Below are positions 1 to 8,919 of a stretch of 64,000 nucleotides of DNA, in pieces. The position numbers were made by a program, and so were the translations under genes. This stretch comes from Chondrus crispus (Eukaryota; Rhodophyta; Florideophyceae; Gigartinales; Gigartinaceae). Position 1 is the stretch's first letter. Every line of letters begins with the position of its first letter. The DNA lies in the NCBI RefSeq assembly GCF_000350225.1, contig NW_005178929.1, forward strand, positions 124,001 to 188,000, given 5' to 3'. Under the pieces are notes generated by a model. It had not been told where the DNA came from and did no database searches. It saw only the letters and a list, made by a program, of their open reading frames with translations.

Positions 1-292
1 ATGATTAGTGCTTTGCTTAGTAGTGCTCCTCTCTCATCAATGCCGTCTCTGATGGACATTTACAGTAGGATGTAAGGTTGGAACATCACTGCTAGCTACA
101 CTGTAGCTAGGACACCGCCCTGCCTTTAAATAAAGCTGTAATCCATTTCGATGGGCAAACATGGCACGTGTCGTATCCTGCCTAGTCAGGGCGTCATTTC
201 GTACAGTAACGTGGCACTGCACTCTGGGTTCAGGAGCTTGCGCTTCTGAACCACTGAGATGCAACCCATGTTTCCTCAGTGGGCATTCTTTC
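1..292. other. Left flank of the copia insertion, no gene seen
   Basis: No supported gene. It holds a short inverted repeat near 97-115 (CTAGCTAC, 3-base spacer, GTAGCTAG), two TACAGTA words and a CACGTG site. The last five bases, CTTTC (288-292), nearly match ATTTC after the right copia LTR (7574-7578) and are probably the target duplication. Confidence 0.5.
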
Positions 293-581
293 TGTGGGAG
301 AACGGGAACGATGAGGTTAGTAGTAGCCGCGCTCCTCGCGCGCAGCGGCGGGGGAAAGGACTCGCGAGAGTGAGGGGGACGGGGATACTTCGGACGGAGA
401 GTTTCGCGACTTTTCGCAGGCCCTGTAAGAGGGTAGCAAGTTACCCCCGAGGGTCGGTCGGGATACCGCCCTCGGACTTTTATCTCGCCGGATTTCCAGC
501 CGGCGCGTCGCGCGGATAATTTCCCTTTTTTCCCAGATTTAGGGCTAAACAAATAAACTTCAATTTCTATATTCCCAAACA
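293..581 (-). repeat. 3' LTR of the copia element
   Basis: Direct repeat of 7288-7573. On the minus strand it starts TGTTTGGGAATATAG and ends CTCCCACA. The purine tract CAGGGGG sits immediately upstream of its start (582-590). This marks it as the 3' LTR. Confidence 0.92.
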
Positions 582-951
582 CCCCCTGTTGGCCCTAAAA
601 TTAGGGCACGCAGCGCCGGCTGATCCGCCGTCGGCGCCAACCCTATATGATCTGAGGCCGCGCCGTCGCCGCTCGACTTCCGATCCATTGTCCTGGCGAA
701 GCAGCCTTCCGGATTTGCCTAGGATAAGAGCGCTCGCTTGTCGAGTTATTCCCCTTCTCTCGCGGAGCCCTTTCGGACCCCCAAATCCAGCGCGGACCAA
801 CAGCTTCCGGGAGCCACCGCCTGTGCGCCACCGCAAGTCCTCGCCATACAACAGTTCCGCGTCCGTGTCCGCTCGATCTCGCGCACTGCATCGCTGCTCC
901 GCCGCTCGACGTTTCGCACCGCTTCACCGCTCTGCCGGTTGACCTCGCGCA

Positions 952-2355
952 TTGCATCACCGCTCCGCTTCTTCATCATCACTCCCGCGCGCCGTTGCTT
1001 CCCCACCTTCCAGCTTCCACCAACGACGGGTCACTTCCTCCGCGAGTCAGCGTGCGACCTCCTGGAACCTACAGAGAGCCGGCAGGCCAAGGATCGGGGG
1101 TCGTGCACTCTCTCGCGTGATGGTTGGCCTGTCGCTCGTGGAGGGTGAGGGGAAGCTCGCGGTCGAGGCCATGGCTTGGCTCGGGGGGAAATGGAAGTAC
1201 AGTGAGGCCCTTGTAGTGGCCTGGGGCACGGAGCTGACCTTCAGTCGAGAACGATTCGTCCAGAAGCTGAGCATCGGGACAAGAACTTCGGAGGTTTTTC
1301 TGGACTGGTTGTCGAAAAGGAAGGGAAGGAAGGTCGAGGTTGTGACCTTGGCGAGGTGGGGCTTGCTTAACGCAATAGGCGCTTCGGAGCACGAGCAGCG
1401 CCGTTGGGAGGTTCGAAGGGTGGTATTGGCCTCGGGTAGTACGCACGGCTTCCGTGCGGGTCAGTACTACGCATCGCATCGAAGCGTTGGCGGGCGGAAG
1501 ACCTTCTAGAGGGTGGACTTTCATACTTTCGAGGCGAATGCGGTGTCGGTACTCGATTCGGCAGGGAACCCGGTCACTACCGATATAGAAGTAACTCGTC
1601 CGGACGGGCAAGGTAGCTCCGAGGTTGAGCTCGTGTTCGGTACTCAGAAGACAGCCCAAGCATTGGAGTGGCTGGACCAGTATTGCACCAGCCATCCAGA
1701 CGAGTTCGTGGGTATTGGGGGTCCCGGTCATCTTGAGGCCACGAAACTGACTAGGCCTTATCGTACGCACCGAGCACTCTTCTGCCGCGCAACACACAGC
1801 GAGTGCGTGCGTGCTTCGTTCGCTAACGCGCTGCACTCCGTTGTAGGAGAGAGTCCGGCACTTGGAATGCTCCATAAGGGACCTTTCAGAGTTCGAAGCT
1901 TCGCAGAGTTGCAAATCTGGTATGAGAAAAACCTTGGGAGGTACCGCCTGAAAAAGTTCAGCGTCTCCGTCTTGGAAAGCCACAGCAAGTGGATGAGGGA
2001 CAGTGTGGACGGCACCTTCTTGATCCGAATCGTTGTTCTGGACGATCTAGGCGAGCGCTTGGACCACGTGGTGGTTCTTGACGCCGAAAAGGGCCACGTT
2101 TTTGATCCTGTCGAGCGCTTTGCGCTTGCAAATCGCCCCGGTGTGCTGGGTGCATGCCGTGGAGTTGGTTGCGATTCATTTGATATTGCAGAAGTTCGGA
2201 AGCTTGAATTGCAGCCTGTCGGGAAGGGCAAGAAAAATCGCAAGAGGTCTGGTAAAGCTCGGAGTGATCGTAGGAAGAAAAAAGTTCCCTTGGAACATGA
2301 TATTAGTGAGAGAAGGAAGAAGAGGACGAAGGTAGTGGAGGACGACAGCGAGTAA
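952..2355 (+). other. Antisense coding region between copia pol and 3' LTR
   Basis: A long plus-strand frame runs opposite to gag and pol and ends 13 bases from the end of pol, so the two converge. The better-preserved part starts near 1120. The product has a globular middle and a very basic C-terminus with clusters such as KGKKNRKR and ERRKKRTK, which resemble nuclear localisation signals. A Cys in HSECVRASFANALHS, followed about 110 residues later by DHVVVLDAEKGHVFDPV, recalls the Cys/His/Asp arrangement of papain-like cysteine peptidases; this is inference from spacing and context. The frame is broken about once. I do not recognise a named family. An independent gene that inserted into the element is possible, but no ends of such an insertion are visible. 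Confidence 0.5.
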
Positions 2356-2368
2356 AGGAGCCCGAGAA

Positions 2369-5300
2369 TTACATTGAGGCACTCGATGCTCTCTTGATCC
2401 GCTGTGAGCCTTGATGAACCTCGCCCTGCAGAAGACCTCTCTGTATGATTCCATTAAGAATCTTGAACATCCCGACGTTTCTCTTGGTTAATGCGTCGGC
2501 ATATCCTGTCTTCCCGTATGAGGAGCTACCTTGACTGGCGTCTGAGAAAGCGAGGTAGGAAGGATTCAAGAGAGACGACGGTGTTCGAAATAAGAGGATC
2601 GGCGAAAGCGCTTTGATTTCGCCAAGCAACTTGTTTCCATTCATGAGATCGGCCACCTTCAAGTACCCAACAGCTTGCTGAAGGTAGCTAGCTGCGAATG
2701 CCGCTTGTGGGAGAATGCCGTGACCAAGGAAGTTTAGACTTCCTGCAAGGGCTTGATACGCTGTCAACTTGGAAGCAGTGCACTTGTCTTGGTGCTGTCT
2801 TCTCCTTTCCTTTGACACTTCAATTGGAACGATTTCGTCCACGTACTCCTGCATATTAATGCTCACGGACCCGCAAGGCTCTTGGTGGATATTAAGACGA
2901 TTGAAGACCAAGTCCTTGTTCACGACGTACCGTCCGACGATGAACCTGTGAGATATGGCTTCGTGAAATTGGTGAATGAGGGGAAGAACACCAACCACAA
3001 GGAAGTCATCGACAATTTTTGCAACAAGTAGGTCTATTGATTCCTTGGGATTATATTTCACGAAGAGTTGGTGAAGACCAGGTATTTGTACGAGTCCTTG
3101 TTTGGACATTCATTCTTCGGCAACGAGTTGCCATAGGCGTCCGGATTCGACAATCCCGTAGGCCGGCTTGAGGATCTTCCAGACTGTGCGGACGGACGAA
3201 GCCCAACCTTTGGGTGGCCTGACATATATGGCTCTGGGAAACTGACCAGCCTGCAAGTATGCTCCCTTGATGTCTATTGAGGCGATTGAGAAAGACATTA
3301 TCGCCGCAAGGGAGATCACGATCCTAATGATTGGGAACTGAGCTGTAGCAGAGTCCTTGCGGACAAATTCCTTGTCTCGATCCCTATTCCCGTGTGGGAC
3401 AAGGCGACACTTCAGCTTCAGCTTTCCTCCTTCTCTGTCGGTCTTGACTTGGAAGAAGTGGTGGGAGGATATCACATTGGCATTTCGTGGGAGTTCCCCA
3501 AACGAAACTTCCTTGTATGCCTCGGCTTGTGCGTAGTTCTTCTTCTCTTCGGCTATGGCCTGATCGACGATCCATCGCAGAGCAAATTGGAGTTTGAATT
3601 CAGAGGTGGGCTTATTCCCAACTACCTCTTGAATTTGTTGAAGGACCTTTTGCTTCTACGATGCAAGGTGAAAAGGTAAATTCGAAGGAGCTACGACTGC
3701 AGTGTTCCCTTTGTCTTTCTCCGGCTGTGGGGGCTCGTGTGTTGAGTTTAAATCGAGACTCCTGGTTGGAGCTGAGACTGGATACCGTGTTCCAAACAAG
3801 GAGTTGCAGCGATTGACAGACTTTAGATTGACGTCGAGCAGAGGGTTGTTCAACCTCGTCGGCTTCGAGGATGCTAGTAAGCTCCTTGATGTCGGGCGGG
3901 AGGCCCACAGGGCCTCTTCTTCCCTGAACTCAGAGATGTCCGTCGGATCGCCAGGGGCTCCAAGTCGGGGAGGCTGGCTTGATTCGCCGCTTCTCCCCGG
4001 TTTGCAGACGCTTCCGGTCTGTTTGGTGGCAACACGTCATCCAAATTCCGCACATCTTCTAACTCCGAGAAGATCGGGGGAGGTGCCGATGTTGGAGGGA
4101 ACATGCCTTCTTCAAAGTCCTCATTAATGACGGAGTATGACAGCGGGAATACGAAGTCCATGTCATCAAACTAAGCCAGTAGAGGAGCGGACGGGGCTTT
4201 CCGGACATCCTCATATGCCGCCCTTATGAGCTTGCCAATATGGTCTTGTCGCCTTGAAAGGACAACGAAGTGAGACTGTGGGTTCCGCACGTAGGCGTGC
4301 TCCCACGATCTAACCTTGGGACCTCGCTTGAAGAAATACACAGGGTCATCACGTGATAGCTGATCAGCCTGAACCACTTGTGGAGATCGGGACTTATCGA
4401 GAAGTCTCAAAGCTCTTCGTGCCACTTGCTCGTTATGCGCAGTGATGAGATCAGCAGACAGCTTGGCTTGGGGAAGACCAACAAGCGACGGAGTGCAACT
4501 CCGAGTCATCTCGAATCTGCTTAGTGTCTTGCTTTCGTATAGAATCTTGCTGAGGTACACGGCACGTGAGACCACGTCTTTCCTTTCGACCGAGTCGACA
4601 ACGCACGCCGAAGAGTTCGACGCATCCTTCAGCAGACGTTGGATTACCACACGGACAACCGCATTCTTCCTCTCCACAACTCCGAGTTTGTAATGACGTC
4701 GGGCTGGACGGAGTTCAAAACGTTTTGAACCCCGTCCAGCCCGACGTCATTTCGGAATACGTACGTATTGCGAAATACCTTAGGGCGTCGGCAAAACTGG
4801 AGTTGGAGAACTCGATGTCTCCCGATATAATTGACGGTGCACCGTGAACGTTTATCCATGCGACTTCCAACTGCCGAGCTGCTTCGTCCATCTCACAGGT
4901 CGGCATCAGGGATGCTACTGAATACCCCGTATGGACATCCACCATGTGCAAGATGGGGGCGTTCTCAAACTCCGCACAGAAGAAGAAGTCGAGTTGGACA
5001 TGGTTGTTGAACGAGGTGAGTATCTTCCCAAAGGATATCTTCCGCGATTGGAGTGGGCGGCCTGTTTCCTTGCAGCTAGTGCACTTATCTACGGCTCTCT
5101 GAAGTGCTCGTTTTAGCACAGGAGTCATCACACCTCCTTGACAGCACAGCGTCACCATGCCTTAAAAGGCAAGGTGTGAATATCCATGAAGCTTGTTTGC
5201 GAAACGGCCGGCGATTCTGCCATATCGAAACCTTGCCTTCATGGTTACTGTCGGTGGGATGCTGGACGCACATGAGACTTCCGTGGAGAAGAACGTCACA

Positions 5301-5710
5301 AAGGTAGAGGTTTTGGACGGTACGACTAGAAGGAATGTGCCAACCGCATCGGGGTCACTCGACATTGTTGGTTCGGTGTACGTCTTGAACGTGAGACGTT
5401 TTGACGAGAGGTTTCTCACGCCTTTCGGAATAACCAAAAGGTTCTCCGGTCCAAGCTGGTACGGCCGGTGAAAAATCTGGTTACCCAGAAGCAGGAACCC
5501 ATCTTCTCTCGTGACGTAGAACGGAATTTTTGCCTCCGTCCCACTCATGTCGGTCACGGGGAGGTCCCAAACCCCAATAGTGACCTCGGTGTCGCTAAAA
5601 TTCTTGCCATATCCGGGCAAGAACGGTTCACAGTCCAGTCTTCGAAGTTTGAAGGAATGTTCATGGCAGTGCAGAGGGCTGACGACCTTGACCAGTTGCT
5701 TACTGGGCAA
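2369..5710 (-). pseudogene. copia pol: protease/integrase/RT/RNase H, degraded
   Basis: Minus-strand pol of the copia element. Integrase core is recognisable around 4200-5150 (HMVDVHTGYSVASLM, then GVVERKNAVVRV, the usual copia ERKN motif). Copia-type reverse transcriptase follows around 2700-3480 (KCRLVPHGNRDRD, ASIDIKGAYLQA), then RNase H remnants (LAFSDASQG, YADALTK) around 2400-2560. The order integrase then reverse transcriptase identifies the family. It is broken in several places and interrupted by a 60-bp palindrome at 4692-4751. It normally makes the enzymes for cDNA synthesis and integration in cytoplasmic particles. This copy should be inactive. Confidence 0.88.
4692..4751. repeat. 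60-bp near-perfect palindrome inside copia integrase region
   Basis: Two 30-base arms meet without a loop at 4721/4722; 29 of 30 positions pair. One arm reads as part of the integrase frame and the other is its inverted copy, so this is an inverted duplication, a small fold-back insertion, or an assembly or cloning fold-back. Confidence 0.85.
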
Positions 5711-5737
5711 GTGCGGTGACGATATTCGAACTTCGAC

Positions 5738-5837
5738 NNNNNNNNNNNNNNNNNNNNNNNNNNNNNNNNNNNNNNNNNNNNNNNNNNNNNNNNNNNNNNN
5801 NNNNNNNNNNNNNNNNNNNNNNNNNNNNNNNNNNNNN
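5738..5837. other. Assembly gap, 100 N
   Basis: Exactly 100 unknown bases between the gag and pol regions of the copia element. The right edge is followed at once by a cluster of palindromes (5843-5938), which may explain why the sequence failed here. Confidence 0.99.
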
Positions 5838-5842
5838 CTGCA

Positions 5843-5938
5843 CCCAGAAGTGTTGGCGGAATTAATTCCTCCAACACTTCTGGGACATCCCGGATCTATA
5901 ATTGGATTTGGATCCGGAATTCTCGGATTAATATCCGA
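5843..5938. repeat. Cluster of three palindromes beside the gap
   Basis: First, a 42-bp palindrome (5843-5884) with arms starting CCCAGAAGTGTTGG and one mismatch. Second, CCGGATC/GATCCGG (5890-5896 and 5911-5917). Third, TCGGAT-TAAT-ATCCGA (5923-5938). All lie just 3' of gag in the minus-strand element. Confidence 0.8.
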
Positions 5939-5958
5939 AGTGGCTCCGGGGTGGCTGA

Positions 5959-7284
5959 CTAGGCTTGCCTGTTTGACGAGCCGCCGGAGCCTCTCCGAAA
6001 AAACGAGGGATGTGCCCCGGCGCCCCTGTCACTGCGGTCTCGGCGTGTCCTCTTTTTCTTGGTGAAGGCGCTGGGTTCCTTGCACTCTGTTGCTCCTCTG
6101 TAGTTACCATGCTCTCCGCAGTCATAGCGAATGGATTGGGTCTCTTGACCTGAAGGCAGCTGCCTCTTGCGACTGCCCCGAGATGCGTTACCACGGCTAG
6201 AGGGTGGACCCATTCGAGTGTCGTTCTTCTGTCCGTGACGTGAGCCGACTTCAGATAGCCTTTCGAAGATGCTTGCAGAGCCAGGCCTTCCATGGGTTCC
6301 AATGAGGGACTTGACCTTGCGATCAACCAAAGCTTGGACGTCCTTCATGGAGAACTGGGGAGCATCTATTGACGTTGTCTGGGTCAGATTCCTCAGCACG
6401 ATCACCGCTTCGTCAAGGTTGAGCCTGCAAGAAGTGTGCCGCGGCAAGAACAAGTCAGCAACTGACGTTTTTGCAGCATGCTTCTCGGCGTTCACCTTTA
6501 GGTCTTGGACTGCAATGTCCAAGGAGCGGATGAAGCTGATGGTTTGCGATCGGAAATCAGACAGGGCTTTCTTATACTCATCGGCCGTGGACTCGGACTC
6601 GCGAAGCGGAACGTCAGCCTTCTTAAGCTTCTCGGATATTTTGAAGACTTCCTCGAGATACACCTTGGATACTCTTTCGATGTCGACGACTGCTGACTCC
6701 TCTTTGTTCCGGGCTTCCGCATGCGAAATTAGTTGCAGCTTGGCATTGGTCAACGTCCCCTCCTCTATGTCTGCGTTATTGAGGAGGGTAATCGCCAAAA
6801 CTTCACCTATTTGTGACGAAGAGGAAGTGTTGGCGTGGAGCAAGTGCTTGGCTGCCAAACCCCGAAACCTTGAGACGAAACTGGTGAGCTTCTCGTTCCT
6901 GACTCGGCCACACGAGGTGATCTTCTGGTATGATGCGATGAGCCTCGTGACCATGGAAATCGGTGGGTCTACAGCGACAAGCTCGACTATAAACAGTGCC
7001 GCTTGCACGGGATCATCCATCTGAAGATAGTCGAGCTGTCCTTTAGACTGGGTTTCATCGACAATCGCCTTCTGAGCTTCTGGGAGCCCGCGCCCATAGA
7101 GCGTGCGTCCCAGAAGCTTGAACATTGCCTGAAAGGTGCAATCCGTGCCTTGATCGTGAGCGACTTTGAGTGAGTCGACCCACTGTCCAACCTTCTTGCG
7201 CCAGGCTTCGAGATCGCAATCGGCGGCGAAGAGAGGCGGGTCGAAGAATCCTGATAGTTTACTCATCTTTCCCCCTCGGCCCAT
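5959..7284 (-). CDS. copia gag (capsid/nucleocapsid)
   Basis: Open frame of up to 441 residues directly inside the 5' LTR. Two starts are possible: an ATG at 7284 touching the LTR, or a second one six codons downstream (MSKLSGFFDPPLF), which leaves room for a primer-binding site. The first ~200 residues are helical and resemble copia capsid (LTSFVSRFRGLAAKHL, SYQKITSCGR). The C-terminal third is basic with a degenerate Cys/His knuckle (CGEHGNYRGATECKE) and runs of KKKRTRR and RRDR. Gag assembles the particle that packages element RNA. It is the best-preserved part of the element. Confidence 0.8.
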   Translation of the reverse strand: MGRGGKMSKLSGFFDPPLFAADCDLEAWRKKVGQWVDSLKVAHDQGTDCTFQAMFKLLGRTLYGRGLPEAQKAIVDETQSKGQLDYLQMDDPVQAALFIVELVAVDPPISMVTRLIASYQKITSCGRVRNEKLTSFVSRFRGLAAKHLLHANTSSSSQIGEVLAITLLNNADIEEGTLTNAKLQLISHAEARNKEESAVVDIERVSKVYLEEVFKISEKLKKADVPLRESESTADEYKKALSDFRSQTISFIRSLDIAVQDLKVNAEKHAAKTSVADLFLPRHTSCRLNLDEAVIVLRNLTQTTSIDAPQFSMKDVQALVDRKVKSLIGTHGRPGSASIFERLSEVGSRHGQKNDTRMGPPSSRGNASRGSRKRQLPSGQETQSIRYDCGEHGNYRGATECKEPSAFTKKKRTRRDRSDRGAGAHPSFFRRGSGGSSNRQA

Positions 7285-7287
7285 AAC

Positions 7288-7573
7288 TGTGGGAGAACGG
7301 GAACGATGAGGTTAGTAGTAGCCGCGCTCGTCGCGCGCAGCGGCGGGGAAAGGACTCGCGAGAGTGAGGGGGACGGGGATACTTCGGACGGAGAGTCTCG
7401 CGACTTTTCGCAGGCGCTGTAAGAGGGTAGCAAGTTACCCCCGAGGGTCGGTCGGGATACCGCCTTCGGACTTTTATCTCGCCGGATTTCCCGCCGGCGC
7501 GTCGCGCGGATAATTTCCCTTTTTTCCCAGATTTAGGGCTAAACAAATAAACTTCAATTTCTATATTCCCACA
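7288..7573 (-). repeat. 5' LTR of the copia element
   Basis: Direct repeat of 293-581. On the minus strand it runs from TGTGGGAATATAG to CTCCCACA. It should carry the element promoter and polyadenylation signal. Gag begins immediately downstream. Flanking ATTTC (7574-7578) nearly matches CTTTC at 288-292. Confidence 0.92.
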
Positions 7574-7727
7574 ATTTCAACAACTACCCTTCAAAGAGTA
7601 CACGAAGAGTTTTCTGTTCCACGCCCTGCGTTCCTCATTCTATGCCTTCCGGCCTGCACCCCCCCGCGGCCGCGGCCGTCCCAGGCCCGGATCCCGATCC
7701 GGCCCAAAAAGTCTCGATCTTCTCACG

Positions 7728-8753
7728 GTGTTCACATCTACGACTGCGATTCTCGAGCCTGACATGGATCTGCGGACCCCTGCCTCCGTAGATAAGTTCC
7801 TTGCCACCATCGACAAGTCTCCGGCCGCCAAATCCCTTCTTGCATCCTTCCGTGGTGATACCGCCTTCGGGTCCCTCATTCGCGTCCTCAATACACTGTC
7901 CCGCCAAAGCCTTCGCCAGGCCCCTGCAGCTCCATCCCTCACTGCCAACCACCATCCGTCCGCTACTCCCTACCTCCACGCTGCCACGAAATCGCCTCGC
8001 AAACCGCTCTCTCGCTTACCCGCCGTCAGTTTTTGTCCTCAGGCCCCGCCTGCCACCATCCCCCTTCCTCTCTTTTCTCGAAAGCTCGAAGCTGACCTCC
8101 GCTATGTCAGCCGCGACCTGTTTGGCTACCACAAAAAACGCTTCGTCAAAGTGTCTACTGTCGACCGCCGCCCGTTTGTCAATCCCCACGCATTCCCCTC
8201 CGCGCTAAACAAGACTCATTTCAACGCTCCCTGTTCTATCATTCCGACCCTCGAACAACACATCATTGTGATCTGCGCTCAGCAGAACGATCTTCTCCGG
8301 GTCGCTCGCCATTGGGCACTCTACCGTGAAAGCGTCACAGACACCGCCTTGCCGCCCAACATTACTATGTCGTCCCCATTTGACCTGGACGCGCACCTTC
8401 CCGTGCCTGAGATTCGAAATATTCTCGACCCTCTGCGCACTGAGATCCGCCAACTTGAACATCCCGAGTGTCCCTGGCGCCCTGCACGCTCAGCGTGCAT
8501 AGTAAGCTACTATGCCGAAACTTTGCGCACTGCTGAACACGTCCTGTGGGAGACCCTTAAAGACTCCAGTATTCTCCCTCTCCCCCCTTCGCCCCCCAAA
8601 CGTCCGCGCGATCCGTCACCTGACGCTCCCGCTTCTCACCTGCCCGAACACCGCTCTGCCCGACCCCGTCCCGATCCGACCGCGTCGCCCTCCGCTCTAT
8701 CTCTCCCTATGGACATGGATACGCCTCTCCCTGCCCAACCCACACTCCAATAA
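7728..8753 (+). CDS. LINE N-terminal region, Pro-rich, unidentified
   Basis: 341-codon open stretch, the 5' part of the LINE frame. It has a helical start (VDKFLATIDKSPAAKSLLASF), a central region with several Trp/Tyr/His positions (RDLFGYHKKRF, VARHWALYRESVT) and a Pro/Arg-rich tail (SPPKRPRDPSPDAP). I recognise no domain. It shares its phase with the reverse transcriptase further on, so both were probably one polypeptide, as in R2-type elements. The start codon here is GTG, so the true start is uncertain; an ATG follows at codon 13. A role in nucleic-acid binding is a guess from composition. Confidence 0.5.
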   Translation: MFTSTTAILEPDMDLRTPASVDKFLATIDKSPAAKSLLASFRGDTAFGSLIRVLNTLSRQSLRQAPAAPSLTANHHPSATPYLHAATKSPRKPLSRLPAVSFCPQAPPATIPLPLFSRKLEADLRYVSRDLFGYHKKRFVKVSTVDRRPFVNPHAFPSALNKTHFNAPCSIIPTLEQHIIVICAQQNDLLRVARHWALYRESVTDTALPPNITMSSPFDLDAHLPVPEIRNILDPLRTEIRQLEHPECPWRPARSACIVSYYAETLRTAEHVLWETLKDSSILPLPPSPPKRPRDPSPDAPASHLPEHRSARPRPDPTASPSALSLPMDMDTPLPAQPTLQ

Positions 8754-8823
8754 TGGCGAATCGTCAACCCGTCATGATACCGCGCACCTGCTGCCCTCCC
8801 CCCGACATTGTTTTCAGCGCCCC

Positions 8824-8919
8824 TATACCATGTCTCCAACGCCTGCCCCACTCCATCCACTTGAGCTTCTATGGAAGCTCAAGTGGATGGAGTGGGGCAG
8901 GCGTTGGAGACATGGTATA
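8824..8919. repeat. 96-bp perfect palindrome in the LINE (46-bp arms, TATG loop)
   Basis: Arms 8824-8869 and 8874-8919 are exact reverse complements. The right arm reads in frame with the reverse transcriptase region; the left arm is its inverted copy. The loop TATG supplies the ATG at 8871, so that start codon is an accident of the inversion. An 18-bp palindrome AATGTCGTGCACGACATT follows at 8919-8936. Confidence 0.92.

Larger units (their letters stand above)
293..7573 (-). mobile_element. Ty1/copia LTR retrotransposon, broken, with antisense frame
   Basis: Two LTRs (293-581 and 7288-7573), about 98% identical by eye, bracket a minus-strand gag and pol and a plus-strand reading frame. LTR ends are TG...CA. 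A purine tract (CAGGGGG on the minus strand) lies just inside the 3' LTR, where plus-strand priming is expected. Domain order is gag, integrase, reverse transcriptase, RNase H. Integrase preceding reverse transcriptase defines Ty1/copia. The element is broken in several places (roughly half a dozen) and contains a 100-base assembly gap. High LTR identity suggests a fairly recent insertion. It interrupts sequence that continues into the LINE to the right. Confidence 0.93.

Noticed and set aside
37-582. Long open stretch across the left copia LTR
   Set aside because: It is an open frame through LTR sequence and recurs in the other LTR; composition reflects the LTR, not a gene.
7635-7979. Minus-strand Gly-rich open frame at the LINE 5' end
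   Set aside because: Overlaps the plus-strand LINE frame, which shares phase with the reverse transcriptase; Gly/Arg-rich composition is a shadow of Pro/Ala codons.
8871-8873. ATG as the true start of the LINE reverse transcriptase
   Set aside because: The codon lies in the loop of a palindrome created by an inverted duplication; upstream sequence is in the same phase.
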